Shown piece after piece: positions 1 to 7,611 of a stretch of DNA of 9,753 bases (positions within the stretch are counted from its first letter, which is position 1; each line of letters starts with the position of its first letter). Location of the stretch: the NCBI GenBank assembly GCA_945874855.1, contig CAMCIP010000079.1:1-9753 (forward strand). Direction: 5' to 3'. The notes under the pieces were generated by a model that saw only the letters and a program-made list of their open reading frames with translations, made no database searches and had not been told where the DNA came from. The position numbers and the translations under genes are program-made. This DNA is from Brevundimonas vancanneytii (lineage in GTDB: Bacteria; Pseudomonadota; Alphaproteobacteria; Caulobacterales; Caulobacteraceae).

Positions 1-65
1 GTGATGCCGACCGTGGCGACGTCGCCCTCCAGCCGGACCCACTCGTGATCCTTGGTGAAATGCAT
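1..65 (-). CDS. gcvH: Glycine cleavage system H protein, N-terminal fragment (cut by window start)
   Basis: Only the first 21 codons are in the window. Read on the minus strand from the ATG at 65-63 they give MHFTKDHEWVRLEGDVATVG and so on, the characteristic N-terminus of GcvH (the HEWV motif). GcvH is the small cytoplasmic lipoyl carrier that shuttles the aminomethyl group between GcvP, GcvT and GcvL; the lipoyl-lysine lies beyond the window edge. A good ribosome binding site, AAAGGAAG, is complementary to 73-80, a suitable distance before the ATG. The gene starts 43 bases after the gcvT stop on the same strand, so it is almost certainly co-transcribed with gcvT and under the same riboswitch. 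Confidence 0.93.
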   Translation of the reverse strand, partial: MHFTKDHEWVRLEGDVATVGI

Positions 66-108
66 GGCCTTGCTTCCTTTATCGTAATTCTCCGGCTCGA
101 CCGGAGGA

Positions 109-1224
109 TCAGCTCTTGGGTTTGCGGTGGTAGCGTTGGGCGACGAAGGGGGTGGCGATGACCTCCGCGGCGGCGGGCTTGCCGCGCACCACGACCTTCA
201 ACGCGGTCCCGAGCGCCGCATGCGACGGCGGAACATAGCCCATGGCGATGTTCTTGCCCAAGGTCGGCGACGGCCCGCCTGAGGTGACGCGGCCGATCAC
301 GGTCCCCGCGTCGTCGGCGATCTCGGCGCCCTCGCGGGCCGGGGCACCCTCCTTGACGATCAGGCCGACCCGCACCCGGGCGGATCCCTCGGCCCGTTCC
401 TTCAGGATGCGGTCCGCGCCATTGAAGTCCGCGCGCTCCAGCCGCGACTTCGACAGGGCGAAGGTAAGCGCCCCCTCGACCGGCGAGGTCGTGGCGTCGA
501 TATCGTGGCCGTGCAGCGGCAGGCCGGCTTCCAGCCGCAGGCTGTCGCGGGCACCCAGGCCGATCGGCTTGACCCGGGCGTCGGCCAGCAACTGGTCCCA
601 GATGCGTTCGGCGTCGGCGTTGGGGACGGAGATCTCATAGCCATCCTCGCCGGTGTAGCCCGAGCGGGAGACGAAGCAGTCGACCCCGAACAGCATCAGC
701 CGGGCGGAATCCATGAAGGCCATGTCGGCCAGCACGGGCTCGTGCGCGGCCATGACCGCGGCGGCTTCCGGCCCCTGGATGGCCAGCAGGGCGCGGTCGT
801 CGAGCACGGTCAGGGTCGCGTCGCCCGACAGGTTGGCGCGCCAGAAGGCGAAGTCCTCGTCCTTGTTGCCGGCGTTGACGACCACGAACAGGCCGTCGTG
901 GTCCGGCCGACCCGCCATCAGGTCGTCGATGATGCCGCCCTGGTCGTTCAACAACAGGGAGTATTTCTGCCGTCCGGCCTTCAGCGCCTGATAGTCGCCC
1001 GGCACGAACCGCTCGAACTGGGCCGTGGCGTCCGCGCCGGTGATCTTGCACTGGCCCATGTGCGACACGTCGAATAGGCCGGCGTGCTCGCGGGTCCAGC
1101 GGTGCTCGGCCAGAACGCCCTCATACTGGACAGGCATGTCATAGCCGCCGAAGCCGACCATGCGCGCCCCGAGGCGACGATGCGCGGCGTTCAGCGGGGT
1201 GGTCTTCAGAACCTGATCGGACAT
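109..1224 (-). CDS. gcvT: Glycine cleavage system T protein (aminomethyltransferase)
   Basis: GcvT transfers the methylene group of the aminomethyl-lipoyl H protein to tetrahydrofolate, releasing ammonia; it is cytoplasmic. The 371-residue product has the usual family length. Recognisable blocks are GGYDMPVQYEG (26-36), FDVSHMG (51-57), GGIIDDLM (96-103, whose D101 matches the conserved catalytic aspartate), RSGYTGEDGYEI (187-198) and GLGARDSLRLEAG (222-234), with the C-terminal barrel ending near VAQRYHRK. The reading frame stays open upstream to about 1437, but that extension runs through the glycine riboswitch and has no GcvT similarity, so I chose the ATG at 1224, which starts MSDQVLKTTPLN. 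There is no strong Shine-Dalgarno sequence before this ATG, which fits control of translation by the riboswitch. gcvH follows 43 bases downstream. Confidence 0.96.
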   Translation of the reverse strand: MSDQVLKTTPLNAAHRRLGARMVGFGGYDMPVQYEGVLAEHRWTREHAGLFDVSHMGQCKITGADATAQFERFVPGDYQALKAGRQKYSLLLNDQGGIIDDLMAGRPDHDGLFVVVNAGNKDEDFAFWRANLSGDATLTVLDDRALLAIQGPEAAAVMAAHEPVLADMAFMDSARLMLFGVDCFVSRSGYTGEDGYEISVPNADAERIWDQLLADARVKPIGLGARDSLRLEAGLPLHGHDIDATTSPVEGALTFALSKSRLERADFNGADRILKERAEGSARVRVGLIVKEGAPAREGAEIADDAGTVIGRVTSGGPSPTLGKNIAMGYVPPSHAALGTALKVVVRGKPAAAEVIATPFVAQRYHRKPKS

Positions 1225-1277
1225 TCGGGTCTCGCGGTCGCGTGTTGCTGCGGAAAGCTCCGCCGTCCTCGCGCCCC

Positions 1278-1458
1278 CGCTGTCTAGGAAGCCTGAGAGA
1301 TTCCGCCGCGGAGGTGACCCGCGACTTGCTCCGTCGGCGCACCCGCAAGGGGTGACTTTCCAGCGTCCGTGCGCCTTCGCGGTCCTTTTGCCTGAGCGTT
1401 TCCGGGGCGGTTGCGCCTTCGGCCTCGGGTCCGTCACGACAGCCCGATCTCTCCCGCG
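1278..1458 (-). promoter_or_regulatory. Tandem glycine riboswitch in the gcvT leader
   Basis: Two consecutive glycine aptamers can be read on the minus strand. Aptamer I spans about 1458-1378: its P1 pairs CGCGG with CCGCG, and it holds GGGAGAG, GCCGAAGGCGCAA and the conserved 3' core CTCAGGCAAAAGGAC. Aptamer II spans about 1365-1278: P1 pairs CGCTG with CAGCG, and it holds CCGACGGAGCAAG and the core CTCTCAGGC followed by ACAGCGGGGG. The linker is about 12 bases. These cores match the known gcvT-element glycine riboswitch, which usually turns gcv operons on when glycine is abundant. Between aptamer II and the gcvT ATG there is a small hairpin (1250-1263, GCGGA/TCCGC with a four-base loop) but no T-tract, so translational control seems likelier than transcription termination. 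A leader helix before aptamer I could extend the element to about 1470. Confidence 0.93.
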
Positions 1459-1469
1459 AGAGCGCTGCC

Positions 1470-1498
1470 CAAAGGCATCGACTCCCTCATTCTGTCAA
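1470..1498 (-). promoter_or_regulatory. Possible promoter of the gcvT-gcvH operon
   Basis: On the minus strand a perfect TTGACA lies at 1498-1493, about 35 bases before the first riboswitch aptamer, which is where a promoter is expected. With a 17-base spacer the -10 hexamer would be CCTTTG (1475-1470), a poor match, so only the -35 element is convincing. Confidence 0.35.
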
Positions 1499-1550
1499 GG
1501 GTCGCGGGGCGTCATCCGGCCGCGGCGAGACGACGCCCCGGGGCGTCGCG

Positions 1551-2015
1551 TCAGGGGATCTCGGTGATGATCAGTATGGCTTCGGGGTTGCCGTCGAAGG
1601 CCCCCACCCAGACGTCATAGGCGCCACTGGCGGGTCGGGCGAACCGCACCTGGGCATCCAGCTCGCCGAAGGAGTCGTCGTCGCAGTACCAGGAGCCTTC
1701 CGGACCATTGATGATCAGGGTCGTGTCGGCGAGCGACACGGTCCGGAAAAACAGCGGAGTCGAGCCGTCGCTCTGGAAGTTCACGCGATAGTCGGGCGCA
1801 TCTCCGATCTCGCCGACGCAAGAACCGGGCAGGGCCCCGCCGTCGATGGGCCCGCCAGCATACAGCTCGACCACCTGGGGATCGTTCGGAAATCCACTCG
1901 AAAGTGTGATCTGGCCATAGGTCGGGTCCGAGGACGGCGTCTGCGCCAGGGCGGGCTGCGCCGCGATCGCAGCGAGTCCGAGGCCCGCGGCCACAAGGGT
2001 CGATCTCAGAAACAT
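1551..2015 (-). CDS. Small secreted protein of unknown function
   Basis: The 154-residue product begins with a clear Sec signal peptide: basic start MFLRS, hydrophobic core to about residue 20, and a likely cut after PALA (residue 24). The mature part of about 130 residues is acidic and probably mostly beta strand. It has two cysteines (C66 and C111) that could form a disulfide in the periplasm or outside, a TTLIINGPEGSWYCDDD segment (98-114) and GAYDVWVGAF (131-140). The INGP...W.C.DD plus YDVWVG pattern resembles beta-sandwich modules of the pre-peptidase C-terminal type seen in secreted alphaproteobacterial proteins, sometimes labelled 'peptidase S1' by transfer; no catalytic triad is visible, so I do not call it a protease. 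The ATG at 2015 is supported by GGAG (complement of 2023-2026). It is divergent from acs, with no functional link apparent. Confidence 0.8.
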   Translation of the reverse strand: MFLRSTLVAAGLGLAAIAAQPALAQTPSSDPTYGQITLSSGFPNDPQVVELYAGGPIDGGALPGSCVGEIGDAPDYRVNFQSDGSTPLFFRTVSLADTTLIINGPEGSWYCDDDSFGELDAQVRFARPASGAYDVWVGAFDGNPEAILIITEIP

Positions 2016-2191
2016 GTCGGTGCTCCAGTCGATATGGCGTCGTTCGGCGAACGACAGTGGCGGCAGCCTATCCGGAGACTCCCTGGCTTGATAGGTGAGG
2101 CGCTTGCCGGTTGAACTTCACGGCCGGATGGTACCCGGCGTCCGGGGTGGCCACGACGCAGGCATCAGGCTAGCCAGTCCGGGCCGGGATC

Positions 2192-2196
2192 GGGAG
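2192..2196 (+). promoter_or_regulatory. Ribosome binding site that sets the acs start
   Basis: GGGAG lies six bases before the ATG at 2203. No comparable site precedes the upstream in-frame GTG at 2095, and the extra 36 residues from there do not look like acetyl-CoA synthetase. Confidence 0.7.
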
Positions 2197-2202
2197 CAGC
2201 AT

Positions 2203-4149
<1,947 letters not shown>

Positions 4150-4154
4150 TCAGC

Positions 4155-4169
4155 CGGCGGCTGCCGCCG
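4155..4169 (+). terminator. Short GC hairpin after acs, weak terminator candidate
   Basis: CGGCGG and CCGCCG form a six-base-pair stem around a CTG loop, five bases after the acs stop. No T-tract follows, so it could attenuate rather than terminate, or be chance in GC-rich DNA. Confidence 0.25.
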
Positions 4170-4225
4170 TCGCCATGCGCGACGAACTGCTCTAGACACG
4201 GCGTTCGACGATTGAGAGCCCGGGC

Positions 4226-5269
4226 GTGAACGAACCGACGAAGGCTGGCGCAAGGCCCGCCACCATCAACGACATCGCCCGGTTGGCCCGTGTCTCCAAG
4301 AAGACCGTCTCTCGGGTCATCAACAGTTCGCCCTCGGTCAAGGCCGAGACGCGGGCCCGGGTCGAGGCAGTGATCGCCGAGCATGGTTACAGTCCCGATC
4401 CGCAGGCGCGGGGGCTGGCATTCCGGCGATCCTTCCTGGTCGGGATGATCTACGACAACCCCAGCCCCAACTATGTCGTCAACATGCAGCAAGGCGTCCT
4501 CGACGGTGTGCGGGGATCCGGGCTGGAGCTGGTGGTCTATCCCTGTGACCGGGCCTCGCCCACATTTCTCGATGATGTGCGGGGCTTTGTGGTGCGCCAG
4601 AAGCTGTTCGGCGTGGTCATGCCGCCTTCCGTCTCCGAAGACGAGCGGGTGGTGGAAATCCTGAAGGCCGCGGACTGTCCCTATGTGCGCATCGCCTCCG
4701 TCTCTCTGGACGATGCCGGCGGTATGGTGGTGACCCACGACAGCCGCGGGGCGGCCCGGGCAGCGCGGCATCTGGCCGAATTGGGTCACCGGCGCATCGC
4801 CTTCATTTCCGGTCCCGACAGCTTCCGGTCGTCGCACGAACGGGGGCGGGGGTTCCGGGACGGCCTGGCGGAGCACGGCCTCATCCTCGCGCCCGATCTG
4901 GTGCGGCAGGGGGCCTATACGTTCGAGTCCGGGGTGGAGGCGGCGCACGCTCTCCTGGGCCAGCCGGAACGGCCCACGGCCATCTTCGCCGGTAACGACG
5001 AAATGGCGATCGGGGTCATGAAGGCGGCGCGCGACCGCGGACTGGACGTACCGGGCGATCTGTCCATCGTCGGCTTCGACGACCTGCCCATGGCCTCACG
5101 GGTCTGGCCGAACCTCACCACCGTCCGCCTGCCCATCCGCGACATGGGGCGGATGGCGGCCGAGAAGCTCACAGCCCGCCTGCGCGGCCTCGACCCGGCG
5201 GATCTGGATCAGTCGACGGTGGATCCGCAGCTGGTGGAGCGGGAGTCGACCGCGCCGCCGCGGATGTAA
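4226..5269 (+). CDS. LacI-family transcriptional regulator, probable local regulator of the uronate locus
   Basis: The 347-residue length and architecture are standard for LacI/GalR. An N-terminal helix-turn-helix TINDIARLARVSKKTVSRVI (13-32) is followed by the hinge region SPDPQARGLA (about 56-65) and a periplasmic-binding-protein-like effector domain with GRGFRDGLAEHGL, IFAGNDEMAIGVMKAARDRG and DLSIVGFDDLPMASRVWPNLTTV. The start is a GTG at 4226 preceded by GAGAG (4214-4218); it places the helix-turn-helix at the normal distance from the N-terminus. The gene is convergent with the RpiB-like gene, whose stop is 19 bases away. Palindromes with a central CCGG in the two divergent promoter regions downstream (6011-6024, 9002-9017, 9035-9052) fit LacI-family operators, so I infer that this protein represses the pectin genes and is released by a uronate or KDG-pathway intermediate. 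The effector cannot be read from the sequence. Confidence 0.93.
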   Translation: MNEPTKAGARPATINDIARLARVSKKTVSRVINSSPSVKAETRARVEAVIAEHGYSPDPQARGLAFRRSFLVGMIYDNPSPNYVVNMQQGVLDGVRGSGLELVVYPCDRASPTFLDDVRGFVVRQKLFGVVMPPSVSEDERVVEILKAADCPYVRIASVSLDDAGGMVVTHDSRGAARAARHLAELGHRRIAFISGPDSFRSSHERGRGFRDGLAEHGLILAPDLVRQGAYTFESGVEAAHALLGQPERPTAIFAGNDEMAIGVMKAARDRGLDVPGDLSIVGFDDLPMASRVWPNLTTVRLPIRDMGRMAAEKLTARLRGLDPADLDQSTVDPQLVERESTAPPRM

Positions 5270-5288
5270 CCCCGGCGGTGTCGAGGGG

Positions 5289-5927
5289 TCAGCCGACCAC
5301 GCCCCTCAGATAGTCGCGGATCGCCTCGTCTTCTGCGTTTGCGAAAAAGAGTTCGCTGAACCGTTCGCCCGCGACGGCGGCCTTGAGCAGGTCCGGGTCC
5401 ACGGATTTCAGGACGGTCAGCATGTCATGGCAGGTGGCGGCCTTGAGCGCCTTCAGGATGCCGCGGTTGCGGGCCATGATCTCGGCGCGCTCCTTGGGAT
5501 ACCCCAGTCCTCGCTCGCCCTCGAACAGCTTGCGATAGCAGTCCTGCAGGTTCAGCTCCGCCGCCCAGCCGAAGCCCTTGGCATAGGGCATGGAGATGGC
5601 GTTGCCGTCGTTGATCTGCCCGAACAGGAAGGCGTCGGTGGGGTCGATGATCAGGCCGCAGAAGACGCCCGGCATGGCGTTGCAGGCCAGCATGGAGCCC
5701 ATGCCGGTTCCGCACCCGGTGACCACGAAGTCTGCGGCCCCGGAGTTCAGCAGGATCCCGGCGAGTAACCCGTTCATGACATAGGTCAGCGAGGCCTCGT
5801 CCTCGGCCGTGTACATGCCGTAGTTGAAGACCTGATGGCCCAGGGGCTCCGCCACCGCGGTCAGGGCGGCATGGATGGTCGCATTCTTGGCGGCCTGGCT
5901 GTTCTCGGTGATCAGGGCGATCTTCAT
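5289..5927 (-). CDS. RpiB/LacA/LacB-family isomerase, DhuI-type (probable 4-deoxy-5-ketouronate isomerase)
   Basis: The 212-residue protein belongs to the RpiB fold family, with VVTGCGTGMGSMLACNAMPG (68-87) corresponding to the RpiB active-site loop and C72 to its catalytic cysteine. It is not a normal ribose-5-phosphate isomerase: the N-terminal DHAG motif is replaced by ENSQAAKN (8-15), and it is about 60 residues longer than RpiB (about 150). The segments FNYGM, LTYVMNGLLAGILLNSGA, DPTDAFLFGQINDGNA and PYAKGFGWAAEL closely resemble, as I remember it, streptococcal DhuI. That enzyme isomerises 4-deoxy-L-threo-5-hexosulose uronate to 3-deoxy-D-glycero-2,5-hexodiulosonate, the job KduI does elsewhere. 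Divergence from a KduD-like gene, which would use that product, supports this role. I chose the ATG at 5927, backed by GGAAG; the frame extends 15 codons upstream without family similarity. Confidence 0.88.
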   Translation of the reverse strand: MKIALITENSQAAKNATIHAALTAVAEPLGHQVFNYGMYTAEDEASLTYVMNGLLAGILLNSGAADFVVTGCGTGMGSMLACNAMPGVFCGLIIDPTDAFLFGQINDGNAISMPYAKGFGWAAELNLQDCYRKLFEGERGLGYPKERAEIMARNRGILKALKAATCHDMLTVLKSVDPDLLKAAVAGERFSELFFANAEDEAIRDYLRGVVG

Positions 5928-5933
5928 GATGGT

Positions 5934-5938
5934 CTTCC
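5934..5938 (-). promoter_or_regulatory. Ribosome binding site that sets the start of the DhuI-type isomerase
   Basis: GGAAG on the minus strand is six bases before the ATG at 5927, favouring that start over the ATG at 5972. Confidence 0.6.
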
Positions 5939-5997
5939 GGTCCTCGGGCGGCTCTGACGACCTCGTCGACACTTGCGGCGAGTCGCGGCCCTGACAT

Positions 5998-6026
5998 TTG
6001 CCAGTCGTTATGACACCGGTTACCTA
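5998..6026 (+). promoter_or_regulatory. Possible promoter of the KduD-like gene, overlapping the operator
   Basis: TTGCCA (5998-6003) and TACCTA (6021-6026) are separated by 17 bases, and the putative operator at 6011-6024 sits in the spacer and over the -10. A repressor bound there would block polymerase. The -10 match is weak, so this is tentative. Confidence 0.3.
6011..6024. promoter_or_regulatory. Putative LacI-family operator between the isomerase and dehydrogenase genes
   Basis: TGACACCGGTTACC has the same left half (TGACACC) and CCGG centre as the perfect palindrome at 9035-9052; the right half is degenerate. Its position between two divergent uronate-pathway genes would let one site control both. 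A central CG in an even palindrome is typical of LacI-family operators. Confidence 0.6.
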
Positions 6027-6125
6027 GGGGTTCAATCCGCACGATCCCTGCTGAAGGCTTCAACCTCGGCGCTTCGGGTTCGCGCGGCATTGTGCGACAT
6101 GAACGGCGGCACGGATGTCCCTGGA

Positions 6126-6881
6126 ATGACCCTCTTTGATCTCACCGGCCGGACGGCGCTCGTCACCGGCGCCAATGCCGGACTGGGGCAGGCGATCGCC
6201 GTGGGTCTGGCCGAGGCCGGGGCCGACATCGTGGCCGTCGGCCGGTCGGCACCGACCGAGACCGCCGCCCTGGTGGCCGCCGCAGGGCGGGTGCTGCACG
6301 CGGTTTCGGCCGACCTGTCCTCGACCGCGCCGATCGGCGAGGCGGTGGCTGAGGCCATCGCGGCCGCCGGGGCCGTCGACGTGCTGGTCAACAATGCGGG
6401 GATCATCCGGCGGGCCGACAGCCTGGATTTCACCGAGGAAGACTGGGACGCGGTGATTGACACCAATCTGAAGTCCGCCTTCTTCCTCGCCCAGGCCGTG
6501 GCCCGGACCTGGGTCTCCTCGGGGCGGGGCGGCAAGATCATCAACATCTGCTCGATGCTGAGTTTCCAGGGCGGCATCCGCGTGCCCAGCTATACCGCGT
6601 CCAAGAGCGGCCTTGCGGGACTGACCCGGCTTCTGGCCTGCGAGTGGGCGGCGAAGGGCATCAACGTCAACGGCATCGCGCCCGGCTATTTCGCCACAGC
6701 CAATACCGCCGCCCTGCGCGCCGACGAGACCCGCAATCGCGACATCCTCGCCCGTATCCCGGCCGGCAGGTGGGGCGATCCAGCTGACCTGAAAGGGGCG
6801 GCGGTATTTCTGGCGTCAGACGCCTCGGCCTATGTCCACGGCACGATCCTGACCGTCGACGGCGGCTGGATGGCGCGCTAG
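6126..6881 (+). CDS. kduD: KduD-like short-chain dehydrogenase (2-dehydro-3-deoxy-D-gluconate 5-dehydrogenase)
   Basis: KduD/DhuD reduces 3-deoxy-D-glycero-2,5-hexodiulosonate to KDG with NAD(P)H in the cytoplasm, the last step before KDG kinase. The 251-residue protein is a classical SDR of the normal KduD length. It has the cofactor loop TGANAGLG (14-21), NNAG (89-92), catalytic S143, Y156 and K160 (in YTASK), and the C-terminal TVDGGWMAR common to the KduD group. The opening MTLFDLTGRTALVTGAN is also KduD-like, which is why I start at 6126. An in-frame ATG at 6099 would add nine residues and has no better ribosome binding site. The gene is divergent from the DhuI-type isomerase, with a probable shared operator between them. 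Another sugar-type SDR specificity cannot be excluded from sequence alone, but the neighbourhood supports KduD. Confidence 0.9.
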   Translation: MTLFDLTGRTALVTGANAGLGQAIAVGLAEAGADIVAVGRSAPTETAALVAAAGRVLHAVSADLSSTAPIGEAVAEAIAAAGAVDVLVNNAGIIRRADSLDFTEEDWDAVIDTNLKSAFFLAQAVARTWVSSGRGGKIINICSMLSFQGGIRVPSYTASKSGLAGLTRLLACEWAAKGINVNGIAPGYFATANTAALRADETRNRDILARIPAGRWGDPADLKGAAVFLASDASAYVHGTILTVDGGWMAR

Positions 6882-7047
6882 CCTGCGTCCGGTCCTGACG
6901 AAGACTCACGCTTCACTGCTCCTCGCCTTCGAGGTCCCGCACTTTGGCAGCGTTCATCGCGCGGTTCACGACGCGTTGTCGGAAGTGTCACGAGAATTTT
7001 TCGGCACCACAGACACAGGGTTGGCGGGGGCTGCCTTGAGCGACCTG

Positions 7048-7458
7048 CTAAACTCTCACGGCCACCGGTCCGCCCCCGTTGCGACGTCTTGCCCAGCCGA
7101 CCAACGCCGCGAACAGGCCGCCGCCGAGTAGCCCGGCCGAGACGATCCAGAACGACGTCTCATCCGGAAGATAGGCGCGACCGGCACGGGTGGGGTCGAG
7201 CAGCAAGGCGACCGAGCGGCCGACGCGCGCATCGGACGAGTTGATGGAGCGGACCCGGTCGGTTCCGCCTGCCGTCTTGACCTCAACGATCACATGGCGC
7301 CGCCACGCCATGCTCGGCCGGCTATGCTGGAGATCGACGTCGACGACCTGCCCCGTCGCGCTCGGCCACCTCATGCCGGCCTCGATCGGCCCGAGCGCGG
7401 CCCCCAGGCCGAAGGCGGCCCAAACGAGTCCAAAGACGATGAGAAGACGGTTCAGCAT
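7048..7458 (-). CDS. Small DUF3592-like membrane protein
   Basis: The 136-residue protein has two hydrophobic segments, at about 4-24 and 103-122. They flank a region of about 75 residues, probably beta-rich, with the pattern ATGQVVDVDLQ, then VIVEVKTAGG, GRSVALLLDPTRAGRAYL, as seen in DUF3592 proteins. A positively charged tail WARRRN follows the second segment, which suggests that end is cytoplasmic and the middle domain is outside the inner membrane. Its function is unknown. The ATG at 7458 has GGGGA (complement of 7466-7470) seven bases away, a good start. It lies between kduD and the pectate lyase gene, convergent with kduD, and shares no candidate operator with them; I regard it as a bystander. 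Confidence 0.75.
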   Translation of the reverse strand: MLNRLLIVFGLVWAAFGLGAALGPIEAGMRWPSATGQVVDVDLQHSRPSMAWRRHVIVEVKTAGGTDRVRSINSSDARVGRSVALLLDPTRAGRAYLPDETSFWIVSAGLLGGGLFAALVGWARRRNGGGPVAVRV

Positions 7459-7611
7459 AAGAAAATCCCCATCACAGGAGGATTCATTTCATGCTCCGAT
7501 TAAATGCCGGTTATCGATGCCCGAGTCCCCGTGATCCGAGGAACTGGAGCGGGCCCACGTCCACAATAGCATCCGAAAGCGTCCCGTGAAATTTCTCGTG
7601 GACCGACACTT

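Noticed and set aside
505..1077. 190-codon open frame on the plus strand
   Set aside because: It is antisense to gcvT, whose protein is well conserved over the whole stretch.
5269..5289. ACCCC/GGGGT inverted repeat between the convergent LacI-family and isomerase genes as a bidirectional terminator
   Set aside because: The stem is only five base pairs with an 11-base loop and no T-tract on either strand, so it is too weak to call.
6882..7047. Gap between kduD and the DUF3592-like gene
   Set aside because: I looked for a small gene, terminator, tRNA or operator copy and saw none that I could support.
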